This document shows positions 41,800 through 50,435 of a DNA stretch of 64,000 nt, in pieces. A model generated the notes under the pieces. That model did no database searches, was not told the DNA's origin, and worked only from the letters and a program-made list of their open reading frames with translations. A program made the position numbers and the translations under genes. Every line of letters starts with the position of its first letter. The first letter of the stretch is position 1. The stretch is from Fusobacterium sp. CAG:439. GTDB lineage: Bacteria; Cyanobacteriota; Vampirovibrionia; Gastranaerophilales; Gastranaerophilaceae. The stretch spans positions 61,244 to 125,243 of the forward strand of contig FR900472.1 in assembly GCA_000438175.1 (NCBI GenBank), written 5' to 3'.

Positions 41800-42607
41800 A
41801 ATTTAAGACGTAAATACCATGTTCTGTAGTAACAAGGTTATTTGCTGTCCAATAATCATCTGTGGGGTTAAACTCCGCATTAACACTAAAATAAGTAGAA
41901 CCCGAACCTGACATTGTTGATTGCGGGTATAAGTCTTTTATATCCTGTAATTCTCTGTAATCATCAATCAAAGCCCATTCAAGGTCATTTTTAAAATTGT
42001 CTTTCTGACCGTATTTTGATTGAAATCCTGCTGCTTGTTTTTGTGAAAACTTAGTGTAAGCTTCTTTGGCGCTTATCCCGAGGTTTTTGGGCTTAATCAA
42101 AGAAACATTCATTTTTTCAAACGGAAGTTTTTCTAAAACTTCTCCTCTGCCTTTTGTCATTTGCCGTCCGCCCTCAAGGCAGAAATTTAAATCCGAGCCG
42201 AGTTTTGCACATAATTTATGAAGTTCCGTCAATGATAAAGGCTCGTTAAATATTTTATTTAAACCGTATAATGTCCCTGCCGCATCGGTACTTCCTCCTG
42301 CAAGACCTGCGGCAACGGGAATATTTTTATCTATATAAATTTCAATTTTGTGCGGCGGAAGATTTGTATGTTCAATAAAAAGCATTGCGGCTTTATAAAC
42401 AAGATTTTTTTCGTTATACGGGATTTCCGTACTGTTTCCGGAAAGCTTAATTTCAAATTTTTCTGCCGCATTTGCACTTATCGTCAAATAATCATACAGG
42501 CTTATTGTCTGCATAATGCTTTCTATATTATGAAAACCGTCATCACGCTTTCCTGCAACCTTAAGGGTTAAATTAATTTTTGCGGGACACTGGATTTTAG
42601 TTTTCAT
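41798..42607 (-). CDS. ispE: 4-diphosphocytidyl-2-C-methyl-D-erythritol kinase
   Basis: A 269-residue GHMP kinase of the non-mevalonate isoprenoid pathway; it phosphorylates the 2-hydroxyl of CDP-methylerythritol. The signature is PVAAGLAGGSTDAAGTLYGL, with the N-terminal CPAKINLTLKVAGKRDDGFH and the glycine loop STMSGSGSTYF. Ribosome binding site CGGAGG. It overlaps the end of rsmA by 11 bases, a pairing found in many bacteria. Confidence 0.95.
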   Translation of the reverse strand: MKTKIQCPAKINLTLKVAGKRDDGFHNIESIMQTISLYDYLTISANAAEKFEIKLSGNSTEIPYNEKNLVYKAAMLFIEHTNLPPHKIEIYIDKNIPVAAGLAGGSTDAAGTLYGLNKIFNEPLSLTELHKLCAKLGSDLNFCLEGGRQMTKGRGEVLEKLPFEKMNVSLIKPKNLGISAKEAYTKFSQKQAAGFQSKYGQKDNFKNDLEWALIDDYRELQDIKDLYPQSTMSGSGSTYFSVNAEFNPTDDYWTANNLVTTEHGIYVLN

Positions 42608-43433
42608 TAAGTGCCTCCGACAATTTTCCGAAAGTTTCTATTGAAAGTTTTTCACCTCTTACATTTTCATCAAGTCCGAGTTTTATTAATGCTTTTTGAA
42701 TATTTTCTTTTGAGAAGCCCCCTGAAAGAAGGCAGTTTTTAATATTTTTTCTGCGTTGCGAAAATGCCGCCTTAACGGTTTTTCTGAAATGTGTATAATC
42801 TTTTAATTCAAGAAGCGGTTTTTCTCTTACATCAAGTTTAACAAGAGCGGAATTAACTTTAGGCGCGGGGTAAAAAGAGCGTCTGCCGACAAGTTTCATA
42901 ATTTTTACATCTGCCCAGAACCGCGACAAAATTGTTAAAAGTCCGTATTGTTTGCCTGATGAATTTTCATCTGCCGCCATTCGTCTTGCAACTTCTTCCT
43001 GAACCATAAGCAGGATATCCGTGATTTTGTTTCTGTTTTTGTTGTTTAAATCATCAATTTCACCGAGAAGATGCGCAATAATAGGGCTTGTAATGTAATA
43101 TGGAATATTTGCAACAACTTTAACTTTGCCTTCACAAAGTTCCGACAAATCCTGTTTTAAAATGTCGTTATGTATAATTTCAAGATTTGGTGCATTAAGT
43201 TTATTAAGTTCTTTTATTGCATCCTCATCAAGTTCAATTGCGATAACGCGTTTGGCATGCTTGATTAATTGTTCGGTTACAAAGCCGACGCCCGGTCCGA
43301 TTTCAATAACGGTATCATCGGGTTTGATGCCTGCAAAATCAATTATATCAGCGATTGTCTGACCGTCAATGAGAAAATTTTGTCCCAGTCTTTTTTTTGT
43401 TCTGAAGTATTTTGCCCGTTCGAAGTAGTTCAT
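42597..43433 (-). CDS. rsmA: 16S rRNA dimethyladenosine transferase
   Basis: A 278-residue SAM methyltransferase (KsgA) that dimethylates A1518/A1519 of 16S rRNA. Features: KKRLGQNFLID at the start, SAM motif IEIGPGVGFVTEQL, and the catalytic NIPYY. I chose the ATG at 43433 (MNYFERAKYFRTKKRLG); a TATTAT box lies seven bases upstream and there is only a poor Shine-Dalgarno, so the transcript is probably leaderless. Upstream in-frame codons lack any signal. Confidence 0.95.
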   Translation of the reverse strand: MNYFERAKYFRTKKRLGQNFLIDGQTIADIIDFAGIKPDDTVIEIGPGVGFVTEQLIKHAKRVIAIELDEDAIKELNKLNAPNLEIIHNDILKQDLSELCEGKVKVVANIPYYITSPIIAHLLGEIDDLNNKNRNKITDILLMVQEEVARRMAADENSSGKQYGLLTILSRFWADVKIMKLVGRRSFYPAPKVNSALVKLDVREKPLLELKDYTHFRKTVKAAFSQRRKNIKNCLLSGGFSKENIQKALIKLGLDENVRGEKLSIETFGKLSEALNEN

Positions 43434-43523
43434 CTTACCTATAATAATACCACACACAGGTAAATGTTTTAACAAAATGTTTTTGATAATTTTGTGGATG
43501 TTATAATGGAATAGGGGGTAAAT

Positions 43524-44849
43524 GTGAGTAACATTCAGACACAGGAAAAATTAGACAAAAAAGATATTGTAAAACTTTTTAAAGACGGATGCAAATCTTG
43601 TGAGGAGCATAAGATTGGGATTGAATACGAAAGACTTCCGATTTTTTCTGTGACATCTAAAGCTGCAGATTATTCTTCGGAATTCGGGGTGTGCAATTTT
43701 CTTAGAAGTTTTGCAAAAGAAGAAAATTGGGACTATATAACAGACGATTATAACATTATAGGTTTGAAACAGGGGCATGATACAATTACTCTTGAACCCG
43801 GATGCCAGATTGAATTAAGTTTAAAACCCGAAAGGACAATCGGAGAACTTAAAAACAAAATAAATGACTTAGACAAAAACATGAAACCCGTTTTGAATAA
43901 ATCGGGCATAACTCTCTTGAATTATGGTGTTTCTCCTCTTTCAACCCATAAATCCATAAGTCTTATTCCTAAAAAGCGCTATCACTTAATGGCAAAATAT
44001 CTCTGGGGAATTTTATCCGACGTTATGATGAGAGAAACAGCAGGTATACAGTGCTGCATTGACTTTGAGAATGAAGAAGATGCAATGAATAAGTTTCGAA
44101 TTGCAAATAAACTTACTCCTTTTATGACTGCAATGTTTGCAAATTCTCCTATAAGAGGCGGGGTTGAAACAGGTTATAAAAGCTTTCGTGCCTTGAGCTG
44201 GCTTAATACGGATAATGACAGATGCGGTTTTGTGGGGCAGATTGATGACAAATTTTCATTTGAAGAATATGTTGATTATGTCCTTGAGGCGCCGATGATA
44301 TTTATAAACCGTGAATCAGGCACAATTCCGGTTAACGGAAAAATAAACTTTTTAGAATTTATTCAGAACGGATTTGAAGGTTTTGAGGCTGATATTGACG
44401 ACTTTAAACTCCATGCAAATCTTTATTTTCCCGAAGTCCGTATGCGTAATTTTGTTGAAATACGAAACCATGATTGTGCGGGCAGGGATTTGCAATATTC
44501 AATACTCGCAATTTACAAAGGGATTTTATATAATCATTGTGCAATGAATGAAATTGAGGAATTATTTAAATTTTTTGAATACAGGGATTTTTCAGAACTT
44601 CGCTACAATGTCCCGAAAAGTGCTCTGAATGCTCGTATCGGTAAATATTCAGTAAAAGATATTTCAAAAGAAATTCTGTACATAGCCGAAAAATCATTAA
44701 TAGGTATGGATACGGGAGAGGAAAAGTATCTTGAAGCAATAAAGGAATACACATTAAACGGCATAAGCCCTGCGGATGTAATAATCCGTAACTGGAACGG
44801 TTTGTGGAACAAAGATGTTAAAAAGTTAATAAAATTCGTAAGCGAATAG
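43524..44849 (+). CDS. Glutamate-cysteine ligase, GCS2 family
   Basis: A 441-residue protein starting at GTG after AGGGGG. It resembles the GCS2/plant-type glutamate-cysteine ligases (also EgtA-like): GIEYERLPIFS at the start, ITLEPGCQIELSLKPERTI (metal/glutamate site), and MRETAGIQCCIDFENEEDA. It makes gamma-glutamylcysteine, the first step to glutathione or a similar thiol. No glutathione synthetase gene is adjacent. A terminator follows. Confidence 0.8.
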   Translation: MSNIQTQEKLDKKDIVKLFKDGCKSCEEHKIGIEYERLPIFSVTSKAADYSSEFGVCNFLRSFAKEENWDYITDDYNIIGLKQGHDTITLEPGCQIELSLKPERTIGELKNKINDLDKNMKPVLNKSGITLLNYGVSPLSTHKSISLIPKKRYHLMAKYLWGILSDVMMRETAGIQCCIDFENEEDAMNKFRIANKLTPFMTAMFANSPIRGGVETGYKSFRALSWLNTDNDRCGFVGQIDDKFSFEEYVDYVLEAPMIFINRESGTIPVNGKINFLEFIQNGFEGFEADIDDFKLHANLYFPEVRMRNFVEIRNHDCAGRDLQYSILAIYKGILYNHCAMNEIEELFKFFEYRDFSELRYNVPKSALNARIGKYSVKDISKEILYIAEKSLIGMDTGEEKYLEAIKEYTLNGISPADVIIRNWNGLWNKDVKKLIKFVSE

Positions 44850-44854
44850 AATAA

Positions 44855-44892
44855 AAGACACGGAATGCCACTATGTCTACACCCCGTGTCTT
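44855..44892. terminator. Terminator hairpin after GCS2 gene
   Basis: AAGACACGG (44855-44863) and CCGTGTCTT (44884-44892) form a 9-bp stem. It is followed by GTTTATC on the plus strand and TTTTATT on the minus strand. Confidence 0.7.
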
Positions 44893-44971
44893 GTTTATCG
44901 ATTACCGTCGCCTGGGATTTGCGGCAATTGCGCTTAGCTTTGCTTAAAATCTGTTCTTATATAATCATCAG

Positions 44972-45145
44972 TTTTAGGAAAGTTTCACCCATCGGGTAAC
45001 CGTCCGTATCCCGCCGCTAAATCCCCGGGAATAATGCAGATTATCACTATCATCTGCTTCGAATACACTGTAATAATACGATACTACAGCCCCGGGCCCG
45101 AAAATATCTCGGATAATCCGGCTTTAAGATACGAAACTTATTTTT
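44972..45145 (+). ncRNA. Candidate structured RNA (family not recognised)
   Basis: A perfect TATAAT (44960-44965) precedes a roughly 170-base, locally GC-rich segment whose ends pair. The nested helices are AAGTTTC/GAAACTT (44980-44986 with 45133-45139), GTATC/GATAC (45006-45010 with 45128-45132), GCCG/CGGC (45013-45016 with 45119-45122) and CCCGGG/CCCGGG (45024-45029 with 45091-45096). They enclose two hairpins, GCAGAT/ATCTGC and CTGTA/TACAG. After the closing helix comes ATTTTTCTTTTATTT, a terminator-like tail. A strand choice of plus is favoured by the box and tail. It does not read as tmRNA, RNase P, SRP or a riboswitch known to me. Confidence 0.45.
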
Positions 45146-45620
45146 CTTTTATTTCAAGTTTTTTCGGTTCTTTGTTTTCAATTTGAACTTTCGGAATTGT
45201 TATTGTTAAAACGCCTTTATCATAAACAGCAGTACTTTCGTCTGTTTTCACCGGCTGGTCAAAAGAGATTGTTCTTTGATATCTGCCGTAACGAAATTCT
45301 GATGTATGATAGCGTTCATTTTTGGCTTTTTCTTCTTTTTCTTCCGCTTCTTCTTTAATTTCAGCGGAGATTGTCATAAAATCGTTATCAAGTTCGACTT
45401 CGATATCATCTTTATTTACACCGGGAAGCTGAACTTTTACTTTATAATTGTTATCATTCTGCTTAACTTCTATTGCAGGACGCCAGACAGAATTTTTCTT
45501 TATATTGAGCGGATTAGCCATTGAATGAATGAGCAGTGTATCGCGTAAAAAATTATTTAATTCGTTATGTATACTGTCAAAATACAGTTCAGGCTCGCGA
45601 ATTATCAAGTCGTGTTTCAT
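45138..45620 (-). CDS. Small heat-shock protein, Hsp20/alpha-crystallin family
   Basis: A 160-residue holdase chaperone. The alpha-crystallin domain spans about residues 40-145: KVQLPGVNKDDIEVELDND near its start and GVLTITIPK with the I-x-I-type end. The start at 45620 (MKHDLIIREPEL) has AAAGGAG upstream; a longer reading has no signal. The 3' end overlaps the tail of the candidate structured RNA on the other strand. Confidence 0.9.
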   Translation of the reverse strand: MKHDLIIREPELYFDSIHNELNNFLRDTLLIHSMANPLNIKKNSVWRPAIEVKQNDNNYKVKVQLPGVNKDDIEVELDNDFMTISAEIKEEAEEKEEKAKNERYHTSEFRYGRYQRTISFDQPVKTDESTAVYDKGVLTITIPKVQIENKEPKKLEIKEK

Positions 45621-45764
45621 ATTTACTCCTTTCACATTTTTAGAATAAACTTTTACAAGTCAAATTTCATTCAACCTTTTATTAATTAATTGTTCTGAAT
45701 ATTTACACTTTTGTGCAATAGAATAAATGATGGTTTATTTAATAATGCTGTCAGGAGGAACAAT

Positions 45765-46790
45765 ATGGCAGTAAAAATGTTGGTGTTTGATTACCGTGAA
45801 AGCGAGAAAGAATTTTTCAGAACTCATGAATTGGAAAATTTTGATATAACTTTTTATACAGAGAGTTTAAATGATGATACAGTTTCTGAACTCCCCGGGG
45901 AAGATCTGGATAATACGGCGGTAATAAGTGTTTTTATTGATTCTGAAGTTTCCGAAGATGTCATAAATTCTTTTAAGAATTTACGCATAATCTCAACACG
46001 TTCAACAGGGGTAGATCATATAAATCTTAATGCGGCTCATGAAAAAAATATTGCGGTAGTTAATGTCGAGGCATACGGTTCGCGTTCTGTTGCGCAATTT
46101 ACTTTCGGATTAATTCTTGCTCTCGTGAGAAATATTATTCCCGCGGCTGATTTCGTACTAAACCCTAACCATTCATGCATGAATTTTTTAGGCAGAGATT
46201 TGTCGAAGTTTACACTAGGGGTTGTAGGTACGGGCAATATAGGGGCTGCAGTATGCAAAATTGCGAAGTCATTCGGAATGAAAACTTTAGCTTACGATAT
46301 TGTTGAGAAGCAGGAACTGATTAATAATTATAATATTTATTACACAGATTTTAACACGTTGTTGAGAGAAGCTGATATAATAACTTTGCATCTGCCATAT
46401 ACAGGCGAAAATTATCAAATGTTTTCATCAGAGCAATTCAGTATTATGAAAAATACTTCCTATCTTATAAATACTTCACGGGGTGAAATTGTTTCTACAA
46501 AAGACTTATATAATGCCGTGTCTAAGGGTGCGATAAAAGGTGCGGCTCTGGATGTTGTTATGTGCGAACATTTGAGTTTTAAGTGCAGACAACTGTCTCA
46601 AAAACTAAACAGCAGTTTAGAATGTCTGGAAGAAGCCCGGATTGTGCAAGATTTGGCAAAACTGCCCAATGTAATTATTACTCCTCATATCGCTTATGAA
46701 ACACAGGATGCGGTTGATTATATTTTAAATTATTCATTTATTGCAATAAGTGATATTATAAAGGGCGGAAATACATACAGGGTTTATTAA
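45765..46790 (+). CDS. D-2-hydroxyacid dehydrogenase (D-lactate dehydrogenase-like)
   Basis: A 341-residue NAD-dependent oxidoreductase. The Rossmann motif is GVVGTGNIGAAVCKIA, the catalytic Arg lies in INTSRGEIVST, and the catalytic His in VIITPHIAYET. The length and N-terminal style (MLVFDYRESEKEFF) fit D-lactate dehydrogenases, so it may reoxidise NADH in fermentation by reducing pyruvate. The start has AGGAGGAACAAT upstream. Confidence 0.85.
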   Translation: MAVKMLVFDYRESEKEFFRTHELENFDITFYTESLNDDTVSELPGEDLDNTAVISVFIDSEVSEDVINSFKNLRIISTRSTGVDHINLNAAHEKNIAVVNVEAYGSRSVAQFTFGLILALVRNIIPAADFVLNPNHSCMNFLGRDLSKFTLGVVGTGNIGAAVCKIAKSFGMKTLAYDIVEKQELINNYNIYYTDFNTLLREADIITLHLPYTGENYQMFSSEQFSIMKNTSYLINTSRGEIVSTKDLYNAVSKGAIKGAALDVVMCEHLSFKCRQLSQKLNSSLECLEEARIVQDLAKLPNVIITPHIAYETQDAVDYILNYSFIAISDIIKGGNTYRVY

Positions 46791-46791
46791 T

Positions 46792-47478
46792 TTATTTATT
46801 CATTATCTGTGCGGATATAACTCCCAATAGAAAATCTTTGCGTTTTTTCAGTTTAAAACCTTTGCTTTCAAAATCTTTTATCAAATCTTCCGGCGGAGGG
46901 AAATTTTCTTTGGATTTAATCAGATATTCGTATGAAAATCCGTTTTCTGTAAACATTTCAGCTAAAATCGGGGTGATTTTATCATAGATTTTGCTCAAAA
47001 AATTTTTTCTGCCAAAATCCAGATGCAGAAAACTTCCGTTCGGTCTTAGTATTCTGTAGGCTTCTTCAACGGCTTTTTCGGCATTCGCTATATTGCGCAG
47101 TCCGAAACCCATTGTGACAATGTCAAAAGAATTATCTTCATACGGCAGATTTGTAACATCTCCCTGCAGATATCTTATTTTACCTCTGGCGTTTTTATTT
47201 TTCGCTATTCTAAGCATTTCTTCCGAAAAATCAATTCCCGTAACACAGGCATCCGGCTGAATGCGTTTTATAATTCGCGCAAGATCTCCGGTTCCGCAGC
47301 ATAGGTCTATAACATTATCATGCGGCTTTATATTAAGGCTTTTTATGCTTCTGTACTTTACGTAATGATGGGTTCCGAAAGACATGATATTATTCATCAG
47401 GTCATATTTTCTGGAAACCGTATTGAACATTATATGAATTTTTTCCGGAGATTTATCAAGCGGATTATTATGTGTCAT
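46792..47478 (-). CDS. ubiE: Demethylmenaquinone/ubiquinone methyltransferase family protein
   Basis: A 228-residue SAM methyltransferase: VIDLCCGTGDLARII (motif I), MGFGLRNIANAEKAV, and SPEKIHIMFNTVSRKYDLMN at the N-terminus, the UbiE/MenG signature. It carries out the last methylation of menaquinone or a related quinone. The start at 47478 has AAAGG five to eight bases upstream. Convergent with the dehydrogenase gene (1 base apart). Confidence 0.85.
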   Translation of the reverse strand: MTHNNPLDKSPEKIHIMFNTVSRKYDLMNNIMSFGTHHYVKYRSIKSLNIKPHDNVIDLCCGTGDLARIIKRIQPDACVTGIDFSEEMLRIAKNKNARGKIRYLQGDVTNLPYEDNSFDIVTMGFGLRNIANAEKAVEEAYRILRPNGSFLHLDFGRKNFLSKIYDKITPILAEMFTENGFSYEYLIKSKENFPPPEDLIKDFESKGFKLKKRKDFLLGVISAQIMNK

Positions 47479-47525
47479 AATTGTTACCTTTTTGTTTAAA
47501 TTTAATCTTAACATATAATAGATTT

Positions 47526-48851
47526 ATGAACATAGCTTTTGTACCTATAGATAACAGACCCGTATGTTATACCCTTCCGGCGCAGATTTGTGCCGCGGAT
47601 ACAGGTATAAATTTATTTATGCCTGAAAGGGAATGGCTGGGGGATTTAAAAAAATTTGCGGATGTTGATAAAATTTTTCAATGGCTGAAAGATTTACCGT
47701 CTGCAGATGCGGTAATTTTGCCGTTAGATACTGTTGCTTACGGCGGTTTAATATCATCAAGGCGTTCGACGGATACTTTTGACAAAATTTATAAACGAAT
47801 TGAAAAGCTAAAAGACATTCTCTCTGAGAAGAATGCTAAAATTTATGCATTTTCAAGCATAATGCGAATTTCAAATAACAATATTAATGAAGAAGAAAAA
47901 GAATACTGGAACAAATGGGGAAAGAAAATTTTCAATTATTCATTTTGCATGGATAAATTCGGCACCGTATGTAAAAATGAAGTTCCCTCAGATATTCTCG
48001 ACGACTATCTTGCTACACGCAGAAGAAATTTTGAAATAAATAAAACATATTTACAATGGGGGAATTTTTTTGATACTCTTGTTTTTTCAAAAGATGACTG
48101 TGCTGAATACGGTTTTAATGTTCAGGAAGCACGTGAACTTGAAAAACTCGGCGGTTTTGTAAAAACGGGAGCGGATGAAATTCCCTTAACACTTCTTGCA
48201 CGGTCGATTAAGGGAAAATTAAAAGTTTCTCCGATATTTCTTGAGCCTGAATATAAAAACTTAATTTCAAATTATGAAGATGTTTCAATTGAAAATTCCG
48301 TCAGGGGGCAGCTTGAACTCGCAGGATGCGAGGTCTGTGAGCCTCAGGATGCGGACATTTTATTGTATGTGAATAATTTTAAGGAACGTCAGGGGGAAAT
48401 CGTTATGAAAGTCCCTGCAGCTCCTTATGACGGTTTATGGCAAAAGCCCGATAAGCCTTATATGATTGCGGATGTCAGATATGCAAACGGCTCGGATAAT
48501 GCATTTGTGGAAAAGCTTTTTGAAAAAGATTTTGATGACAACTTTTACGGATATTCTGCGTGGAATACTTCTGCAAATTCTCTGGGAAGCCTTATTTGTG
48601 CGGCGAAAGTTAAATATTTTGCTAAAAATTATAATGACGCTGCCTTTAAAAAACTGCAGACAGTAAGATTTCTTGATGACTGGGCTTATCAGGCAAATGT
48701 CAGACAGCAGCTTTCCCTGCCCGATGAAAATTTAATTAAACAAAAGATGAAACCGTTTGAGAATAGAGCTTTTGAAAAACTTGGAACGGAATACGATGTA
48801 GATTACAAATTTCCATGGAACAGACTGTTTGAGGTAGAGATTTGCATTTAA
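47526..48851 (+). CDS. DUF4127 family protein
   Basis: A 441-residue protein of the DUF4127 family: FVPIDNRPVCYTLPAQI at the start, AVILPLDTVAYGGLISSRR and AFSSIMRISNN, then YGYSAWNTSANSLG near the end. The family function is unknown; the conserved Asp/Arg/Ser residues suggest an enzyme. The ATG at 47526 has no ribosome binding site but a perfect TATAAT (47514-47519) six bases upstream, a textbook leaderless arrangement. The end overlaps mntP by 10 bases. Confidence 0.8.
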   Translation: MNIAFVPIDNRPVCYTLPAQICAADTGINLFMPEREWLGDLKKFADVDKIFQWLKDLPSADAVILPLDTVAYGGLISSRRSTDTFDKIYKRIEKLKDILSEKNAKIYAFSSIMRISNNNINEEEKEYWNKWGKKIFNYSFCMDKFGTVCKNEVPSDILDDYLATRRRNFEINKTYLQWGNFFDTLVFSKDDCAEYGFNVQEARELEKLGGFVKTGADEIPLTLLARSIKGKLKVSPIFLEPEYKNLISNYEDVSIENSVRGQLELAGCEVCEPQDADILLYVNNFKERQGEIVMKVPAAPYDGLWQKPDKPYMIADVRYANGSDNAFVEKLFEKDFDDNFYGYSAWNTSANSLGSLICAAKVKYFAKNYNDAAFKKLQTVRFLDDWAYQANVRQQLSLPDENLIKQKMKPFENRAFEKLGTEYDVDYKFPWNRLFEVEICI

Positions 48852-49384
48852 TAGAAATATTATTTTTAGCTGCCGCATTAGGTGTTGATTGTCTTGTTGT
48901 TTCTTTTTCGCAAGGATTGGTTTTTACGCGTAACAGAACAAAAAATTCTCTTGCGCTTGCCCTTACAATGGGGTTTTCTCAGGGCATTATGCCCTGTGCA
49001 GGGTATTTTTTTACGGGAGCAATAAGCAGATACATTGAACCTTACGCCAAATGGCTTGTTTTTATAATCTTTTTTATTCTCGGTGCAAAACTTATATATG
49101 AAGCCTATAATGAAAAAGATGAAAATATTTGCTGCATAGATTTTAAATGCCTGATTGGCATGGGGCTTGCAACAAGTATTGACGCGCTCGCTTCAGGTGT
49201 AAGCCTTAATTTAACTAAAACTCCGTTAATGTTTTCAGTGCTTATAATAGGTTTAATGTCATTTTTGATGTCTGTTTCCGGTTTTTGGCTCGGGAACTTC
49301 TTTAAAAAACTTCCTTCAAAATACCTTGAAATTTCAGGAGGAATTATTTTGATATTGCTTGCGTTTAAAAATGTTTTTATATAA
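48842..49384 (+). CDS. mntP: MntP-family manganese efflux pump
   Basis: A 180-residue protein with six membrane segments in two repeats of three. The paired acidic motifs are ALGVDCLVVSFSQGL in the first repeat and GLATSIDALASGVSL in the second, as in MntP. It exports Mn2+ and possibly other divalent ions. It starts at TTG after GAGGTAGAG inside the end of the DUF4127 gene. The DtxR/MntR-type regulator at 12121 is a candidate controller (inference). Confidence 0.8.
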   Translation: MHLIEILFLAAALGVDCLVVSFSQGLVFTRNRTKNSLALALTMGFSQGIMPCAGYFFTGAISRYIEPYAKWLVFIIFFILGAKLIYEAYNEKDENICCIDFKCLIGMGLATSIDALASGVSLNLTKTPLMFSVLIIGLMSFLMSVSGFWLGNFFKKLPSKYLEISGGIILILLAFKNVFI

Positions 49385-49740
49385 AGGCATGCCCGAAATA
49401 GGCATGGTTGTTAAATCTTTTACAAATCTTAATACATCTTTAAATCATGAAAAGCCATGGCATGAGCATGTTTTCATGTTTTAAAATCTGCAAACCATGT
49501 GACAGCTTAATTTTTAGCATGATTGACTTTTGAAAAACGGCTGTACCGTACTATTTACGGGGTTTGTTACAAATGTTCATAATCTCATGCCGCGCCCTTG
49601 AAATAATTCCCTTATTTTTTATAATGTAATTAAGGACGAGCGGAGAGGTGAAACCGCCTCTGATAAGGGGATTGTGACGGATTATTCCGTATGATTTTCC
49701 GTGCCTTGGGTGAGATAGTTAAAAGTGGAGATTATATAAA
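49385..49740. other. Intergenic stretch with promoter and structured leader
   Basis: The first half holds a CATGCC/GGCATG hairpin just after mntP and many CATG tetranucleotides. The second half holds a promoter (see next entry) and a leader of about 110 bases with hairpins AGAGG/CCTCT near 49645 and ACGG/CCGT near 49677. The leader may be regulatory; I do not recognise it as a known riboswitch. Confidence 0.4.
49598..49625 (+). promoter_or_regulatory. Promoter of Cys-motif gene
   Basis: TTGAAA (49598-49603), 16 bases, perfect TATAAT (49620-49625). The transcript would start near 49632 and carry a leader of over 100 bases. Confidence 0.65.
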
Positions 49741-49962
49741 TTGTTTAGAAGTAGGGATATGGGCAGAGCTGTTGCAGTCAGAAGATGGACACCTACGGCT
49801 CTCGAATGTTATAAAAGAGGCTGCAATTGTGAAGGGTGCTTTTACAGAGATTTTTTCAGCGGTTCTTCGCAAAAATGCCAGATGAAAGCTTCAGTTCTTG
49901 AATTGGTGCGTGTTATCGGAACTCCTAACGTTGAATTACAACAGTTTATTATAGAAGATTAA
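49741..49962 (+). CDS. Small Cys-motif protein of unknown function
   Basis: A 73-residue protein; either the TTG at 49741 (GTGGAG ten bases upstream) or the ATG at 49759 starts it. Core: WTPTALECYKRGCNCEGCFY, then a later Cys in SSQKCQMK, then a helical SVLELVRVIGTP. The C-x5-C-x-C-x2-C-type spacing suggests a small zinc site on a helix-turn-helix-like scaffold. It precedes hpf by 67 bases; a stationary-phase or stress role is only suggested by that. Confidence 0.5.
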   Translation: MFRSRDMGRAVAVRRWTPTALECYKRGCNCEGCFYRDFFSGSSQKCQMKASVLELVRVIGTPNVELQQFIIED

Positions 49963-50029
49963 TTTTAGGGCTTTGAAAATAGTCTTAAATATGTTATAAT
50001 ATACAAGCAGTATGTTATAGGAGGTTCAC

Positions 50030-50392
50030 ATGCACATTTATGTAAACGGAAGAAATATTGAAATCACTGACGCTATTAAAGCTTATGTGAAAGAAAAAAT
50101 CGGTAAAGTAGCTAACCACTATGATCAAATTCAAGGTATTGACGTAGTGCTTTCGGTTATTAAAAACCCCGCAGCTTCCGGAAAGCACGTTGCAGAAGTA
50201 AATTGTAAAATGAATACAGGAGTTATCCGCTGTGAGGAAGCAGCTGATTCTATGTATGAAAGTATTGACTTGCTGGCTGATAAATTAGACAGACAGGTTA
50301 AAAAATTCAAAGATAAAAGCCTGGGTTCAGATAAATCTTCTATCAGAACCGATGCAGGAGCAGAAGAAACTGCAGAAGCAGTTGAAGAATAA
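50030..50392 (+). CDS. hpf: Ribosome hibernation promoting factor, short form
   Basis: A 120-residue HPF/RaiA-family protein with the beta-alpha-beta-beta-beta-alpha core: MHIYVNGRNIEITDAIKAYV, then IDVVLSV...HVAEVNCKM, and ESIDLLADKLDRQVKKFK. It lacks the C-terminal dimerisation domain of long HPF, so it is the short type that acts in the decoding centre. Strong ribosome binding site TAGGAGG. A GAAA-loop hairpin follows its stop. Confidence 0.85.
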   Translation: MHIYVNGRNIEITDAIKAYVKEKIGKVANHYDQIQGIDVVLSVIKNPAASGKHVAEVNCKMNTGVIRCEEAADSMYESIDLLADKLDRQVKKFKDKSLGSDKSSIRTDAGAEETAEAVEE

Positions 50393-50397
50393 TTTTT

Positions 50398-50419
50398 AAG
50401 GGGTGCGAAAGCACCTCTT
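50398..50419 (+). terminator. GNRA-loop hairpin after hpf
   Basis: AAGGGGTGC-GAAA-GCACCTCTT is a 9-bp stem with one G-U pair and a GAAA tetraloop, followed by ATTTTAAG. Likely terminator or 3' stabiliser; the T-tract is short. Confidence 0.55.
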
Positions 50420-50435
50420 ATTTTAAGAACAGCTT

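Noticed and set aside
44850..45137. tmRNA, RNase P RNA or a riboswitch in the gap after GCS2
   Set aside because: No tRNA-like ends or GGTTCAA loop, no RNase P core strings, and no plus-strand gene downstream to regulate. Left as an unassigned structured RNA.
49385..49530. CATG-rich stretch after mntP as an uptake or binding-site array
   Set aside because: Spacing is irregular and the tetramer is too short to mean anything without genome-wide counts.
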